This document shows, in pieces, positions 41,993 through 50,739 of a DNA stretch of 64,000 bases. The DNA lies in the NCBI RefSeq assembly GCF_003732275.1, contig NZ_MOBM01000042.1, positions 62,001-126,000 of the forward strand, written 5' to 3'. A program made the position numbers and the translations under genes. The DNA comes from Pseudomonas frederiksbergensis. Lineage in GTDB: Bacteria > Pseudomonadota > Gammaproteobacteria > Pseudomonadales > Pseudomonadaceae. The notes under the pieces are model-generated. The model was not told the origin of the DNA, did no database searches, and was given only the letters and a program-made list of their open reading frames with translations. The stretch's first letter is position 1; each line of letters begins with the position of its first letter.

Positions 41993-43074
41993 GTCGATGT
42001 GGCTCCTTGTTCCAGTGGCAGAAAGATCGAGAACGTGGTGTGGCCTGGATGGCTGTCACATTCGATCAGGCCCTGGTGCTGGCTGATGATGTTCTGGGTA
42101 ATGGCCAAGCCGAGCCCGGTACCGTCCGGGCGGCCGCTGACCATGGGGAAGAAGATGGTTTCTTGTAGCTCGGCGGGGATCCCCGGGCCGTTGTCGATGA
42201 TTTCGATCTTGGTCACCAGGCGATGACGCACGTGGCCGATGGTGAACTGGCGCATGGCGCGGGTACGCAAGCTGATGCGGCCAAGGCGCAGCTCGTTCTG
42301 GCTGCTGATGGCCTGCATCGCGTTGCGCACGATGTTCAGGACGGCCTGAATCATCTGTTCGCGATCAATCAACACATCCGGAATGCTTGGGTCGTAGTCG
42401 CGCACCAAAGTGATGCAGCCCTGACTTTCGGCCTCCACCAACTGACCCACGCGTTCCAGCACTTCATGGACGTTGCACATGGCCAGTGACGGCAATTTGT
42501 TGGAGCCGAGCATGCGATCCACCAGATTGCGCAGGCGATCGGCTTCTTCAATGATGACGTTGGTGTAATCGCGCAGGCTTTCTTCCGGCAGCTCACGGGC
42601 GAGCAACTGCGCCGCGCCACGAATCCCGCCCAGAGGGTTTTTGATTTCGTGGGCGAGGCCGCGTACCAGCATCTTGCTGGTCTCCTGCTTCGACAGCTGT
42701 GCCTCTTCCTTGGTGATCCGCAACAAGCGGTCACGCGGGTGAACCTCCAGCAACAGCAGCGTAGCGCCATTGCTCAGGATCGGTGTCACGGCGTAGTCGA
42801 CGGTCAGGGTCTGGCCGGTGAGGGCGGTGAGCATCGCTTCGCGCTTGGTGAACGGGTGCGCCTGCTCGACTGCCTGGCGCAAGGAATTCAGCGCCTCGGT
42901 GGACTCGGTGAACAACTCACTGATGAACTGCCCATGACTACGCTGGCCGCTGATGGCCAGCAGCATCTCCGCCGCCGGATTCATGTACTCAAGGCGCAGT
43001 TCGGCGTCGAGCAGAATGGTTGCGGTGGTCAGGTTGTCGAGTAGCAAGCGGTGTAGTGCATCGCTAATGGTCAT
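41989..43074 (-). CDS. ntrB: Nitrogen regulation sensor histidine kinase/phosphatase NtrB
   Basis: This is a 361-residue kinase; the ATG at 43074 (MTISDALHRLLLDNLTTATI) restores the family length, and the longer open frame upstream is not homologous. The N-terminal PAS domain has LLDAELRLEYMNPAAEMLL. The phospho-His is in LVRGLAHEIKNPLGGIRGAA. The ATPase boxes are N (QAVLNIVRNAMQAI), G1 (IEIIDNGPGIPAEL) and G2 (GRPDGTGLGLAIT). It is soluble, with no membrane segment. It controls NtrC in response to PII signals. It forms the operon ntrB-ntrC. Confidence 0.97.
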   Translation of the reverse strand: MTISDALHRLLLDNLTTATILLDAELRLEYMNPAAEMLLAISGQRSHGQFISELFTESTEALNSLRQAVEQAHPFTKREAMLTALTGQTLTVDYAVTPILSNGATLLLLEVHPRDRLLRITKEEAQLSKQETSKMLVRGLAHEIKNPLGGIRGAAQLLARELPEESLRDYTNVIIEEADRLRNLVDRMLGSNKLPSLAMCNVHEVLERVGQLVEAESQGCITLVRDYDPSIPDVLIDREQMIQAVLNIVRNAMQAISSQNELRLGRISLRTRAMRQFTIGHVRHRLVTKIEIIDNGPGIPAELQETIFFPMVSGRPDGTGLGLAITQNIISQHQGLIECDSHPGHTTFSIFLPLEQGATST

Positions 43075-43451
43075 CAGGACCTCTTTTGGAGCGGAGCGCA
43101 CGTAAGAAACAAGCGCTGATACGAGGAAAATGCAAAAACCAAACCAAGGCTCCGAAAAGAAGCGTTTAGAGCCTGAAACAGGCGTTTGACGCTCGTTTAC
43201 GTGGCGTTCTGCCAGCTTTCGCGGGTACTTTCGAACCAAAATGGGTTGAGATGTGAGTACGGTGCACTCTATTGCACCAATATAGTGCGCAAACCTGAAC
43301 AAAGTAAAAGAAGCTCAGTCAGCGCGGATGCGAAAACCTGTGGGAGCGGGCTTGCTCGCGAAAGCGGTTTGTCAGGCGACATCAATGTTGGCTGTGCCGC
43401 CGTCTTCGCGAGCAAGCCCGCTCCCACATGGGTGCGCTTAACTGACGGGCA
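43075..43451. other. Intergenic region upstream of ntrB
   Basis: 377 bases between ntrB and the DUF4124 gene, both on the minus strand. It contains a REP pair (43339-43428) and, nearer ntrB, the AT-richer promoter region. No gene is seen. Confidence 0.5.
43339..43428. repeat. REP pair (REPIN), family B variant, copy 4
   Basis: TGTGGGAGCGGGCTTGCTCGCGAA faces TTCGCGAGCAAGCCCGCTCCCACA. This is the GCGGGC variant of the unit; the change is present and compensated in both arms. Spacer with ACATCAATGTTGG. Confidence 0.9.
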
Positions 43452-44057
43452 TTAGCGCCAGAAGGAGCTTTCTTCTTCGGGCTTGTCTTTGAGGGGGCAT
43501 TCCGGCCGTTGGCCGTAGTCGGTAAGGATGCAGGGTTTGACCTGGCGCTTCTGTGCGAGGGAAATGCGCAGCATATGGAAGGGTTGATTGGCCGTGCGTT
43601 CGACGGTACGGCCCCGTTCGTCGAGAATTTCCACGGACAGGTGATGGCTGCCGCGGTCGATGTTGCTCAGGGCGAATACCGGGCTTGGGCCAGGCTCGGC
43701 GGTGGGTTGGCCATCCAGCAGCAGGCGATAGCGATGGCCCTGTTGCAGGCCGGGTTCGCTGGTAACGCTGACGATCAATTCACCGGCAGTGCTACGGATC
43801 GTGGCATCCGGGTCCGGCACCAGCACACGAAGCATGTCGTAATGAAACAGGGGGTTGGCCTGGTTTTTCGCGGCCGTCATGGGGGCGGCGCTCGGGTTGG
43901 CCGACATTCGATTGCTGGTCGCCAATGGCACGCGCTTGGCGTTACGGGTGCCCGGTTGATCGGTGAAGACCCGATTGCCCTGGGCGTCGATGTAAGTGAA
44001 AACCTCGGCCATTGCCGGCAGGCTGATCAGGCATGCGACCAACAGCCAGAACCTCAA
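43452..44057 (-). CDS. DUF4124-domain periplasmic protein (copy B)
   Basis: This is a 201-residue protein with a signal peptide (FWLLVACLISLPAMAE). The DUF4124 start is VFTYIDAQGNRVFTDQPGTR, the usual 'Y.D..G...ysd.P' pattern. A second beta-sandwich-like part follows (ELIVSVTSEPGLQQGHRYRL, then NIDRGSHHLSVEILDERGRT). The C-terminal tail has two Cys (VKPCILTDYGQRPECPL). It overlaps the upstream paralogue by four bases. Both share the domain order and the L.NIDRGEH motif. The function is unknown; a surface or periplasmic structural role is inferred. Confidence 0.85.
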   Translation of the reverse strand: MRFWLLVACLISLPAMAEVFTYIDAQGNRVFTDQPGTRNAKRVPLATSNRMSANPSAAPMTAAKNQANPLFHYDMLRVLVPDPDATIRSTAGELIVSVTSEPGLQQGHRYRLLLDGQPTAEPGPSPVFALSNIDRGSHHLSVEILDERGRTVERTANQPFHMLRISLAQKRQVKPCILTDYGQRPECPLKDKPEEESSFWR

Positions 44058-44575
44058 GGCTTATGCACCCGTTGTACGGTGAAAGTCACGGTGGGGCTCT
44101 GTTGCACGACGTTTTGCCCATCGATCACCTGAACCGCGAGGCGGTGTTCGCCACGGTCGATATTCACCAGTTGCAGAATCGGGACATTGCTCGGTTGGCC
44201 GTAAGGTTGATCGTCCAGTAACAGCCTCAATCGATGAGGACCTTGCAGGCGCGGTTGGATCAATACGCTAACCGTGAACGTGCCGTTGTTGGCGCGCAGG
44301 GCTTCTTCGGTGGGCAGCCCCGTCAGCTCCAGCACCTGATAGGCGCTGCCGGGCTGTTCACGGCTACTGGATTGCACAGGTGCTACAGGCTCGCTCGGCG
44401 GTTGAAGTCCGACGCTGTTAAGCGGCGGCAACTCCACGGGTTGAGCTTTTACGCCATAGGGCGGTTGATTGCTGTAGGCGGTGTTGCCGTTGGCATCAGT
44501 GTATTTGTAGATCTGCGCGGCGGCGGCGGCGGGCAGGGCGATCAGCACAAGCAGGCATAACAACAATGAGCGCAT
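44054..44575 (-). CDS. DUF4124-domain periplasmic protein (copy A)
   Basis: This is a 173-residue protein with a signal peptide (SLLLCLLVLIALPAAAAAQ); the ATG at 44575 was chosen on that basis. DUF4124 reads IYKYTDANGNTAYSNQPPYG. The second half repeats the Ig-like segment of the neighbour (FTVSVLIQPRLQGPHRLRLL and LVNIDRGEHRLAVQVIDGQN). It is a tandem paralogue of the 43452-44057 gene. Both lie between ntrBC and glnA, as in other pseudomonads, with no visible nitrogen link. Confidence 0.85.
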   Translation of the reverse strand: MRSLLLCLLVLIALPAAAAAQIYKYTDANGNTAYSNQPPYGVKAQPVELPPLNSVGLQPPSEPVAPVQSSSREQPGSAYQVLELTGLPTEEALRANNGTFTVSVLIQPRLQGPHRLRLLLDDQPYGQPSNVPILQLVNIDRGEHRLAVQVIDGQNVVQQSPTVTFTVQRVHKP

Positions 44576-44676
44576 TGCAGGCTTCCATTGGCCGTTGGGC
44601 AAGTGTCCGGCCCTGTTCCGTTCATGGCGACTAAGCGCTGAGCATAGAGCACTTCAGCGCATATCGGCAGGTCGGC

Positions 44677-45237
44677 TCAACGGCTGGCGCTGCACAACTC
44701 AGCGGTGGCGCGTACCTGGGCAAGCTCGCGTAATGGCGCGTGGGCGCCGGTTTTATTGGCCTTGGCCAGCCAGGACGGGCACTGCGGGTCGTTGCGATAA
44801 GGGCTGAAATCGGCCAGTTGTTGCAGCAGGCGTTTTTGTAACTGATCAAGTTGTGGGCGGATCTGCCCGACGAGATCGGGGCGAGGATCGTTGGGCGCCT
44901 TGCCTTGCGCATGCCAGTCAGACAGGTGCGTGTATTGCACCAGTTTGTTGGCCTCGATCTGCGCCGAGAAAAATTGTTCGACGGCTTCATCGCTCAATTT
45001 ATAGGCAGGTGCCAGGGCGACAGCGCCGGCAATGACTTCGCGCTCGCGCTGCCGATCTTCGACCGGTTTGCCACTGTCCCATTTGCTCAGCGCGACCTGA
45101 TCGGCAATTGCCAAGCGTTCTTCGATGGTGCCAAGCAACGGGGCGAGGGCGGCGGGGGCTGGGCTGGCAAAAGCGTTGTTGACCAGCAGGGCGGTGAGCA
45201 GGGCGGTGAGCAGGGCAAGGCATGGGCGTAGGCGCAT
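44677..45237 (-). CDS. Secreted chorismate mutase (AroQ gamma class)
   Basis: This is a 186-residue protein with a signal peptide (LALLTALLTALLVNNAFASP) and start ATG 45237. The helical domain shows the AroQ gamma pattern: LLGTIEERLAIADQVALSKW, then KPVEDRQREREVIAGAVALA, then VEQFFSAQIEANKLVQYTHL. Lys, Arg and Gln/Glu residues are positioned for chorismate binding. Two Cys near the C-terminus could form the disulfide typical of the periplasmic class. Catalysis of chorismate to prephenate outside the cytoplasm has no settled physiological role. It lies between the DUF4124 pair and glnA. Confidence 0.82.
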   Translation of the reverse strand: MRLRPCLALLTALLTALLVNNAFASPAPAALAPLLGTIEERLAIADQVALSKWDSGKPVEDRQREREVIAGAVALAPAYKLSDEAVEQFFSAQIEANKLVQYTHLSDWHAQGKAPNDPRPDLVGQIRPQLDQLQKRLLQQLADFSPYRNDPQCPSWLAKANKTGAHAPLRELAQVRATAELCSASR

Positions 45238-45310
45238 GGGGCATCTCGGCTTTATCGGATGAAGGCCATGATGCACGCAACCGGGCATCCGATGACAGAC
45301 GGTCGTCCAT

Positions 45311-45342
45311 AAAAAAGGCCTCCCGAAGGAGGCCTCTCTTTT
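45311..45342 (-). terminator. Terminator of glnA
   Basis: The minus strand gives GAGGCCTCC-TTCG-GGAGGCCTTTTTTA, a strong hairpin with a T-run, 30 bases after the glnA stop. Confidence 0.9.
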
Positions 45343-45371
45343 GTCACGCCGCGTAGCGCGGCGCTACCGGA

Positions 45372-46778
45372 TCAGCAGCTGTAGTACAGCTCATATTCCA
45401 GTGGGTGTACGAAGGTACGAACCTTGATTTCTTCTTCGCTTTTCAGGGCGATGTAAGCGTCGATGAAGTCGTCGCTGAAAACGCCGCCTTTGGTCAGGAA
45501 CGCACGACCTTTGTCCAGCTCTTCCAGGGCTTCTTTCAGGCTGCCGCAAACTTGTGGGATTTCTTTCGCCTCTTCAGGCGGCAGGTCGTACAGGTTTTTG
45601 TCAGCTGCGTCGCCAGGGTGGATCTTGTTCTGGATGCCGTCCAGGCCAGCCATCAACAGTGCAGCGAAGCCCAGGTACGGGTTAGCTGCTGGATCCGGGA
45701 AGCGAGCTTCGATACGGCGAGCGCGAGGGCTGGACACGTAAGGAATACGGATCGAAGCCGAACGGTTGCGAGCCGAGTAAGCCAGCATCACTGGAGCTTC
45801 GAAACCTGGGACCAGACGCTTGTAGGAGTTGGTCGACGGGTTGGTGAAGCCGTTCAGAGCCTTACCGTGCTTGATGATGCCGCCGATGAAGTACAGAGCG
45901 GTGTCGGACAGGCCGGCATAGCCTTCGCCAGCGAAGGTGTTCTTGCCATCTTTGGCGATGGACAGGTGAACGTGCATACCCGAACCGTTGTCGCCGTACA
46001 GAGGCTTAGGCATGAAGGTCGCGGTGCGGCCGTATGCGTCAGCAACGTTGTGTACGCAGTACTTCAGGGTTTGAACTTCGTCAGCCTTGGCAACCAGGGT
46101 GTTGAACTTCACGCCGATTTCGTTCTGACCGGCAGTCGCCACTTCGTGGTGGTGAACTTCGATGACCAGGCCCATTTCTTCCATGGCGTTGCACATGGAG
46201 GTACGGATTTCGTGGTCGTGGTCGAACGGCGGAACAGGGAAGTAGCCGCCTTTGACGCCTGGACGGTGGCCTTTGTTGCCGCCTTCCACGTCCTGGTCGG
46301 ACATCCACGAACCTTGTTCGGAGAAGATTTTGAACATCGAGCCGGAGATGTCGGACTTGAACTTCACTTCGTCGAAGATGAAGAACTCAGGCTCTGGACC
46401 CACGAATACGGTGTCGCCGATACCGGTCGACTTCAGGTATTCCTCGGCACGCTTGGCGATCGCACGTGGGTCACGGTCGTAGCCTTGCATGGTCGAAGGC
46501 TCGATCACGTCGCAAACCAGGATCAGGGTCGGCTCTTCGGTGAACGGGTCGAGAACGGCAGTGCTGTCGTCCGGCATCAGGATCATGTCGGAAGCTTCGA
46601 TGCCTTTCCAGCCAGCGATGGAGGAACCGTCGAACATTTTGCCTTCTTCGAAGAAAGCTTCATCCAGCCCATCGCGAGCCGGCATGGTCACGTGGTGCTG
46701 AGTGCCTTTGGTGTCCGTGAAGCGCAGATCAATCCACTTGACGTCATGATCTTTGATGAGTTGAACCGACTTCGACAT
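45372..46778 (-). CDS. glnA: Glutamine synthetase type I
   Basis: This is a 468-residue dodecameric enzyme that makes glutamine from glutamate and ammonia with ATP. The beta-grasp N-terminus includes DVKWIDLRFTDTKGTQHHVT and the 'latch' FDGSSIAGWKGIEASDM. Metal and substrate sites: PEPEFFIFDEV, GSGMHVHLSI, NPSTNSYKRLVPGFEAPVML. The adenylylation Tyr lies in KNLYDLPPEEAKEIPQ, so GlnE control is expected. The -24/-12 promoter upstream puts it under NtrC control. Confidence 0.98.
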   Translation of the reverse strand: MSKSVQLIKDHDVKWIDLRFTDTKGTQHHVTMPARDGLDEAFFEEGKMFDGSSIAGWKGIEASDMILMPDDSTAVLDPFTEEPTLILVCDVIEPSTMQGYDRDPRAIAKRAEEYLKSTGIGDTVFVGPEPEFFIFDEVKFKSDISGSMFKIFSEQGSWMSDQDVEGGNKGHRPGVKGGYFPVPPFDHDHEIRTSMCNAMEEMGLVIEVHHHEVATAGQNEIGVKFNTLVAKADEVQTLKYCVHNVADAYGRTATFMPKPLYGDNGSGMHVHLSIAKDGKNTFAGEGYAGLSDTALYFIGGIIKHGKALNGFTNPSTNSYKRLVPGFEAPVMLAYSARNRSASIRIPYVSSPRARRIEARFPDPAANPYLGFAALLMAGLDGIQNKIHPGDAADKNLYDLPPEEAKEIPQVCGSLKEALEELDKGRAFLTKGGVFSDDFIDAYIALKSEEEIKVRTFVHPLEYELYYSC

Positions 46779-46876
46779 AGTGTCCTCCGGGTGGCTTCGG
46801 GCTTAGTAGTGGATGCCCTTAGAATGTGGGTGATGCCGGCGCGAATACTCTGCCATGGCAACCTGCCTCACAAGGG

Positions 46877-46892
46877 AGCAAATTGCATGCCA
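46877..46892 (-). promoter_or_regulatory. Putative sigma-54 (-24/-12) promoter of glnA
   Basis: The minus strand reads TGGCATGCAATTTGCT, matching the RpoN consensus with GG and GC ten bases apart, about 100 bases upstream of the glnA ATG. It fits the known NtrC/RpoN control of glnA. Confidence 0.8.
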
Positions 46893-47060
46893 GTGCCCCA
46901 CCATGGATTTTTTGCCCCAATATCACGCTTATAAAGGTGCAATGCCTCGAAAAGCGCAAAACCTCGCCCTGTAATGTAGCGTCGAATTCGATAAATGACC
47001 TGTTTTGGTGCGTGCAAAACCTTCTGCACATTAACTGGTTAAACCTTGAGCAATTTCCGC

Positions 47061-47066
47061 TATAAT
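47061..47066 (+). promoter_or_regulatory. Candidate -10 element of thiI
   Basis: TATAAT, 42 bases upstream of the thiI ATG, follows an AT-rich TTAACTGGTTAAACC stretch. The -35 hexamer is weak. Confidence 0.45.
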
Positions 47067-47108
47067 CCGCGCCCCCCTTTTTCGGCTGGCCCAGCGCGCG
47101 CTGTTTTC

Positions 47109-48563
47109 ATGAAACTAATCGTAAAAGTCTTCCCCGAGATCACCATCAAGAGCCGCCCGGTACGGATGCGTTTCATCCGCCAGTTGGCCAAAAACATCCG
47201 TACCGTGCTCCGCGATCTGGACCCGGCTGTGGTGGTGAACGGTGTGTGGGACAATCTCGAGCTGGAAACCCGCGTCAGCGAGCCGAAAGCCCTGAAGGAG
47301 ATGACCGAGCGCCTGAGCTGCATGCCGGGCATCGCGCATTTCCTGCAGGTCGATGAATACCCGTTGGGCGACTTTGACGACATCGTCGCCAAGTGCAAGC
47401 AGCATTTCGGTGACGCCCTGGCCGGGAAGATCTTTTCGGTGCGCTGCAAGCGTGCCGGCAAGCACGAATTCAGCTCCATGGACGTCGAAAAATACGTCGG
47501 CAGCCAACTGCGTCGTCAGTGCGGCGCCGCCGGAATCTCGCTCAAAGAGCCTGAAATCGAAGTTCGCATCGAAATTCGCGACAAACGGTTGTTCGTGATC
47601 CACAGCCAGCACAACAGCATCGGCGGTTATCCGCTGGGTGCCCTGGAACAGACGCTTGTACTGATGTCTGGTGGCTTCGATTCCACCGTCGCCGCCTACC
47701 AGATCATGCGCCGCGGGCTGATGAGCCATTTCTGCTTCTTCAATCTGGGCGGACGTGCCCACGAACTGGGCGTCATGGAAGTCGCGCACTTCATCTGGAA
47801 GAAGTACGGCAGCTCCCAACGCGTGTTATTTGTCAGTGTGCCGTTCGAGGAAGTACTGGGAGAAATTCTCGGGAAAGTCGATAACAGTCATATGGGTGTA
47901 GTTTTGAAGCGTATGATGTTGCGCGCTGCTTCCCGTATTGCCGATCGGCTGGAGATCGAAGCGCTGGTCACCGGCGAAGCGATTTCCCAGGTATCGAGCC
48001 AGACGTTGCCGAACCTGTCCGTGATCGATTGCGTGACCGACAAGCTGGTCTTGCGACCGCTGATCGCCAGTCACAAGCAGGACATCATCGACCTGGCCAA
48101 CGAAATCGGTACTGCCGATTTCGCCAAGCACATGCCGGAATACTGCGGGGTCATCTCGGTGAACCCAAAGACCCACGCCAAGCGTCCGCGCGTGGAGCAT
48201 GAAGAGAAAGAATTCGACATGGCGGTACTTGAGCGTGCGCTCGAGAACGCCAAACTGGTGCCGATCGATCGCGTGATCGACGAATTGGGCCAGGATTTGC
48301 AGATCGAAGAAGTCAGCGAAGCACTGGCGGGCCAGATCATCATCGACATCCGTCACCCGGATGCCGCTGAAGACGAGCCGCTGGAACTCGCTGGCATTGA
48401 GGTGCAGACGATGCCGTTTTATGCATTGAACGCTCGTTTCAAGGAACTGGACCCTACTCGCCAGTACCTGTTGTATTGCGACAAAGGCGTGATGAGTCGC
48501 CTGCATGCCCACCATTTGCTCAGTGAGGGGCATGCCAATGTGCGCGTTTATCGACCGAGCTAA
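47109..48563 (+). CDS. thiI: tRNA 4-thiouridine sulfurtransferase/thiazole synthesis protein ThiI
   Basis: This is a 484-residue protein; the ATG at 47109 (MKLIVKVFPEITIKSRPVRM) gives the canonical start. Order: N-terminal ferredoxin-like and THUMP domains (1-165), PP-loop ATPase with LMSGGFDSTVAAYQIMRRG (about 180-198), and a C-terminal rhodanese domain with active Cys in YLLYCDKGVMSRLHAHHL. It sulfurates U8 of tRNA and supplies sulfur for thiamine. The C-terminal rhodanese is present, as in the enterobacterial-type enzyme. Confidence 0.97.
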   Translation: MKLIVKVFPEITIKSRPVRMRFIRQLAKNIRTVLRDLDPAVVVNGVWDNLELETRVSEPKALKEMTERLSCMPGIAHFLQVDEYPLGDFDDIVAKCKQHFGDALAGKIFSVRCKRAGKHEFSSMDVEKYVGSQLRRQCGAAGISLKEPEIEVRIEIRDKRLFVIHSQHNSIGGYPLGALEQTLVLMSGGFDSTVAAYQIMRRGLMSHFCFFNLGGRAHELGVMEVAHFIWKKYGSSQRVLFVSVPFEEVLGEILGKVDNSHMGVVLKRMMLRAASRIADRLEIEALVTGEAISQVSSQTLPNLSVIDCVTDKLVLRPLIASHKQDIIDLANEIGTADFAKHMPEYCGVISVNPKTHAKRPRVEHEEKEFDMAVLERALENAKLVPIDRVIDELGQDLQIEEVSEALAGQIIIDIRHPDAAEDEPLELAGIEVQTMPFYALNARFKELDPTRQYLLYCDKGVMSRLHAHHLLSEGHANVRVYRPS

Positions 48564-48702
48564 GTGCCCGGGGCTGTTTGCCTGTGGCCTGCGTCACCGG
48601 CCCCCCGACGCCGCCGTCAAGCTGTAACGGCTTTGCCGGACTCTACTGTAAATCGCTGCCAAGACTTGTCAGCACACCGAATCCTCTGATCGAGATACAC
48701 AA

Positions 48703-50523
48703 GTGATCGAAAATCTACGCAACATCGCCATCATTGCTCACGTTGACCATGGTAAAACCACCCTGGTAGACAAACTCTTGCGTCAATCCGGCACCCTGGA
48801 GCGCAACGAGCTCAACGACGAGCGCGTGATGGACTCCAACGACCAGGAGAAAGAGCGCGGTATTACCATTCTGGCGAAAAACACCGCCATCAACTGGAAC
48901 GGCTACCACATCAACATCGTGGACACCCCGGGCCACGCCGACTTCGGCGGCGAAGTTGAACGCGTAATGTCGATGGTTGACTCCGTTCTGCTGCTGGTTG
49001 ACGCTCAAGACGGCCCTATGCCGCAAACCCGTTTCGTGACCAAGAAGGCTTTCGAAGCCGGCCTGCGTCCAATCGTGGTTATCAACAAGGTTGACCGTCC
49101 AGGCGCGCGTCCGGACTGGGTTCTGGACCAGATCTTCGACCTGTTCGACAACCTCGGTGCTACCGAAGAACAGCTGGACTTCAAAGTCGTCTACGCCTCG
49201 GCCCTGAACGGCATTGCCGGTCTGGAACACACCGACATGGCTGAAGACATGACTCCGCTGTACCAGTCGATCGTCGACAACGTACCTGCGCCGAAAGTCG
49301 ACCGTGACGGTCCGTTCCAGATGCAAATCTCCGCTCTGGACTACAACAGCTTCCTGGGTGTTATCGGCGTTGGCCGTATCGCTCGTGGTCGCATCAAGCC
49401 GAACACTCCGGTTGTGGCTATCGACGCCGACGGCAAGAAGCGTAACGGCCGTATCCTGAAGCTGATGGGTCACCACGGTCTGCACCGCATCGACGTTGAA
49501 GAAGCAGCTGCCGGCGACATCGTCTGCATCAGCGGCTTCGACCAGCTGTTTATCTCCGACACTCTGTGCGACCCACTGAACGTCGAAGCAATGAAGCCGC
49601 TGACCGTTGACGAGCCAACCGTTTCCATGACCTTCCAGGTAAACGACTCGCCTTTCTGCGGCAAAGAAGGCAAGTTCGTCACCAGCCGTAACATCAAGGA
49701 ACGTCTGGACAAAGAACTGCTCTACAACGTTGCCCTGCGCGTTGAAGAAGGCGACACCGCCGACAAGTTCAAAGTCTCCGGCCGTGGTGAGCTGCACCTC
49801 TCGGTACTGATCGAAACCATGCGTCGCGAAGGCTTCGAAATGGGTGTTGGTCGTCCGGAAGTAATCATCCGCATGGTTGACGGCGTCAAGCACGAACCGT
49901 ACGAAAACGTGACCATCGACCTGCCGGAAGAATCGCAAGGTTCGATCATGGAACAGATCGGTATCCGTAAAGGCGACCTGACCAACATGGTTCCGGATGG
50001 CAAGGGTCGTGTGCGCCTTGAGTACAACATCCCGGCTCGTGGCCTGATCGGTTTCCGTAACGAGTTCCTGACCCTGACCTCCGGTGCAGGCATCCTGACC
50101 TCGATCTTCGACCGTTACGACGTGATGAAGTCCGGCGACATGTCCGGCCGTCAGAACGGCGTGCTGGTTTCGGTTGCTACCGGTAAGGCGCTGACTTACT
50201 CGCTGGAAACCCTGCAAGCTCGCGGCAAACTGTTCCTGGGTCACGGTGAAGACGTGTACGAAGGTCAAATCGTCGGCATCAACAGCCGCGACAACGACCT
50301 GGGCGTCAACCCAACCAAAGGCAAGAAGCTCGACAACATGCGTGCTTCGGGTAAAGACGAAACCATCGCTCTGGTTCCGCCTATCCGCTTCACCCTGGAG
50401 CAGGCTCTGGAATTCGTTCAAGAAGACGAATTGTGCGAAGTCACTCCTAAGTCCATCCGTCTTCGCAAGAAGATCCTGGGCGAAAGCGAGCGTACCCGCG
50501 CTGCCAAGAAAGCGGGTAACTGA
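48703..50523 (+). CDS. typA: Ribosome-associated GTPase TypA/BipA
   Basis: This is a 606-residue translational GTPase starting at GTG 48703. G motifs: AHVDHGKTTLVDKLL (G1), RGITI (G2), DTPGHADFG (G3), NKVDRPGAR (G4). EF-G-like domains II, III and V follow, with the TypA-specific C-terminus (LDNMRASGKDETIALVPPIR and LEFVQEDELCEVTPKSIRLR). It binds 70S ribosomes under stress and assists large-subunit assembly. It is a lone gene ending in a strong terminator. Confidence 0.97.
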   Translation: MIENLRNIAIIAHVDHGKTTLVDKLLRQSGTLERNELNDERVMDSNDQEKERGITILAKNTAINWNGYHINIVDTPGHADFGGEVERVMSMVDSVLLLVDAQDGPMPQTRFVTKKAFEAGLRPIVVINKVDRPGARPDWVLDQIFDLFDNLGATEEQLDFKVVYASALNGIAGLEHTDMAEDMTPLYQSIVDNVPAPKVDRDGPFQMQISALDYNSFLGVIGVGRIARGRIKPNTPVVAIDADGKKRNGRILKLMGHHGLHRIDVEEAAAGDIVCISGFDQLFISDTLCDPLNVEAMKPLTVDEPTVSMTFQVNDSPFCGKEGKFVTSRNIKERLDKELLYNVALRVEEGDTADKFKVSGRGELHLSVLIETMRREGFEMGVGRPEVIIRMVDGVKHEPYENVTIDLPEESQGSIMEQIGIRKGDLTNMVPDGKGRVRLEYNIPARGLIGFRNEFLTLTSGAGILTSIFDRYDVMKSGDMSGRQNGVLVSVATGKALTYSLETLQARGKLFLGHGEDVYEGQIVGINSRDNDLGVNPTKGKKLDNMRASGKDETIALVPPIRFTLEQALEFVQEDELCEVTPKSIRLRKKILGESERTRAAKKAGN

Positions 50524-50545
50524 GTTTCGACTTAGTTAGCGCTTA

Positions 50546-50584
50546 AAAAAACGCCCCCGACCGCAAGGTCGGGGGCGTTTTTGT
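50546..50584 (+). terminator. Terminator of typA
   Basis: AAAAAAACGCCCCCGACC-GCAA-GGTCGGGGGCGTTTTTGTTT is a long GC stem followed by T-runs. Confidence 0.93.
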
Positions 50585-50614
50585 TTGTCTGGGGTTTGTG
50601 CGGCGTTTGTGAGG

Positions 50615-50715
50615 GCCTCATCGCGAGCAGGCTCGCTCCCACAGGGTTCGGTGTTGAACACAGATTATGTGTACACAAAAATCAACTGTGGGAGCGAGCC
50701 TGCTCGCGATGAGGC
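50615..50715. repeat. REP pair (REPIN), family B, copy 5
   Basis: GCCTCATCGCGAGCAGGCTC faces GAGCCTGCTCGCGATGAGGC with CGCTCCCACA/TGTGGGAGCG inside. It lies between typA and the YkgJ-type gene. Confidence 0.9.
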
Positions 50716-50739
50716 CGGTTCAGGCAGCGGGATTCTGGA

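Larger units (their letters stand above)
46779..47108. other. Divergent regulatory region between glnA and thiI
   Basis: 330 bases with no gene. It contains a sigma-54 promoter for glnA (46877-46892), GGTGCA-like half sites near 46937 and 47007 that could belong to NtrC enhancers, and a TATAAT for thiI at 47061-47066. Confidence 0.6.

Noticed and set aside
45405..46934. 509-codon open frame antisense to glnA
   Set aside because: Same reason: glnA is certain and the antisense peptide is not protein-like.
47003..47018. TTTTGGTGCGTGCAAAA as an NtrC site upstream of glnA
   Set aside because: Half-site GGTGC is present but the second half does not sit at the spacing of known NtrC sites; left as a weak hint in the regulatory region.
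48715..50421. 568-codon open frame antisense to typA
   Set aside because: A shadow of a highly conserved GTPase gene; composition is explained by the codon bias of typA.
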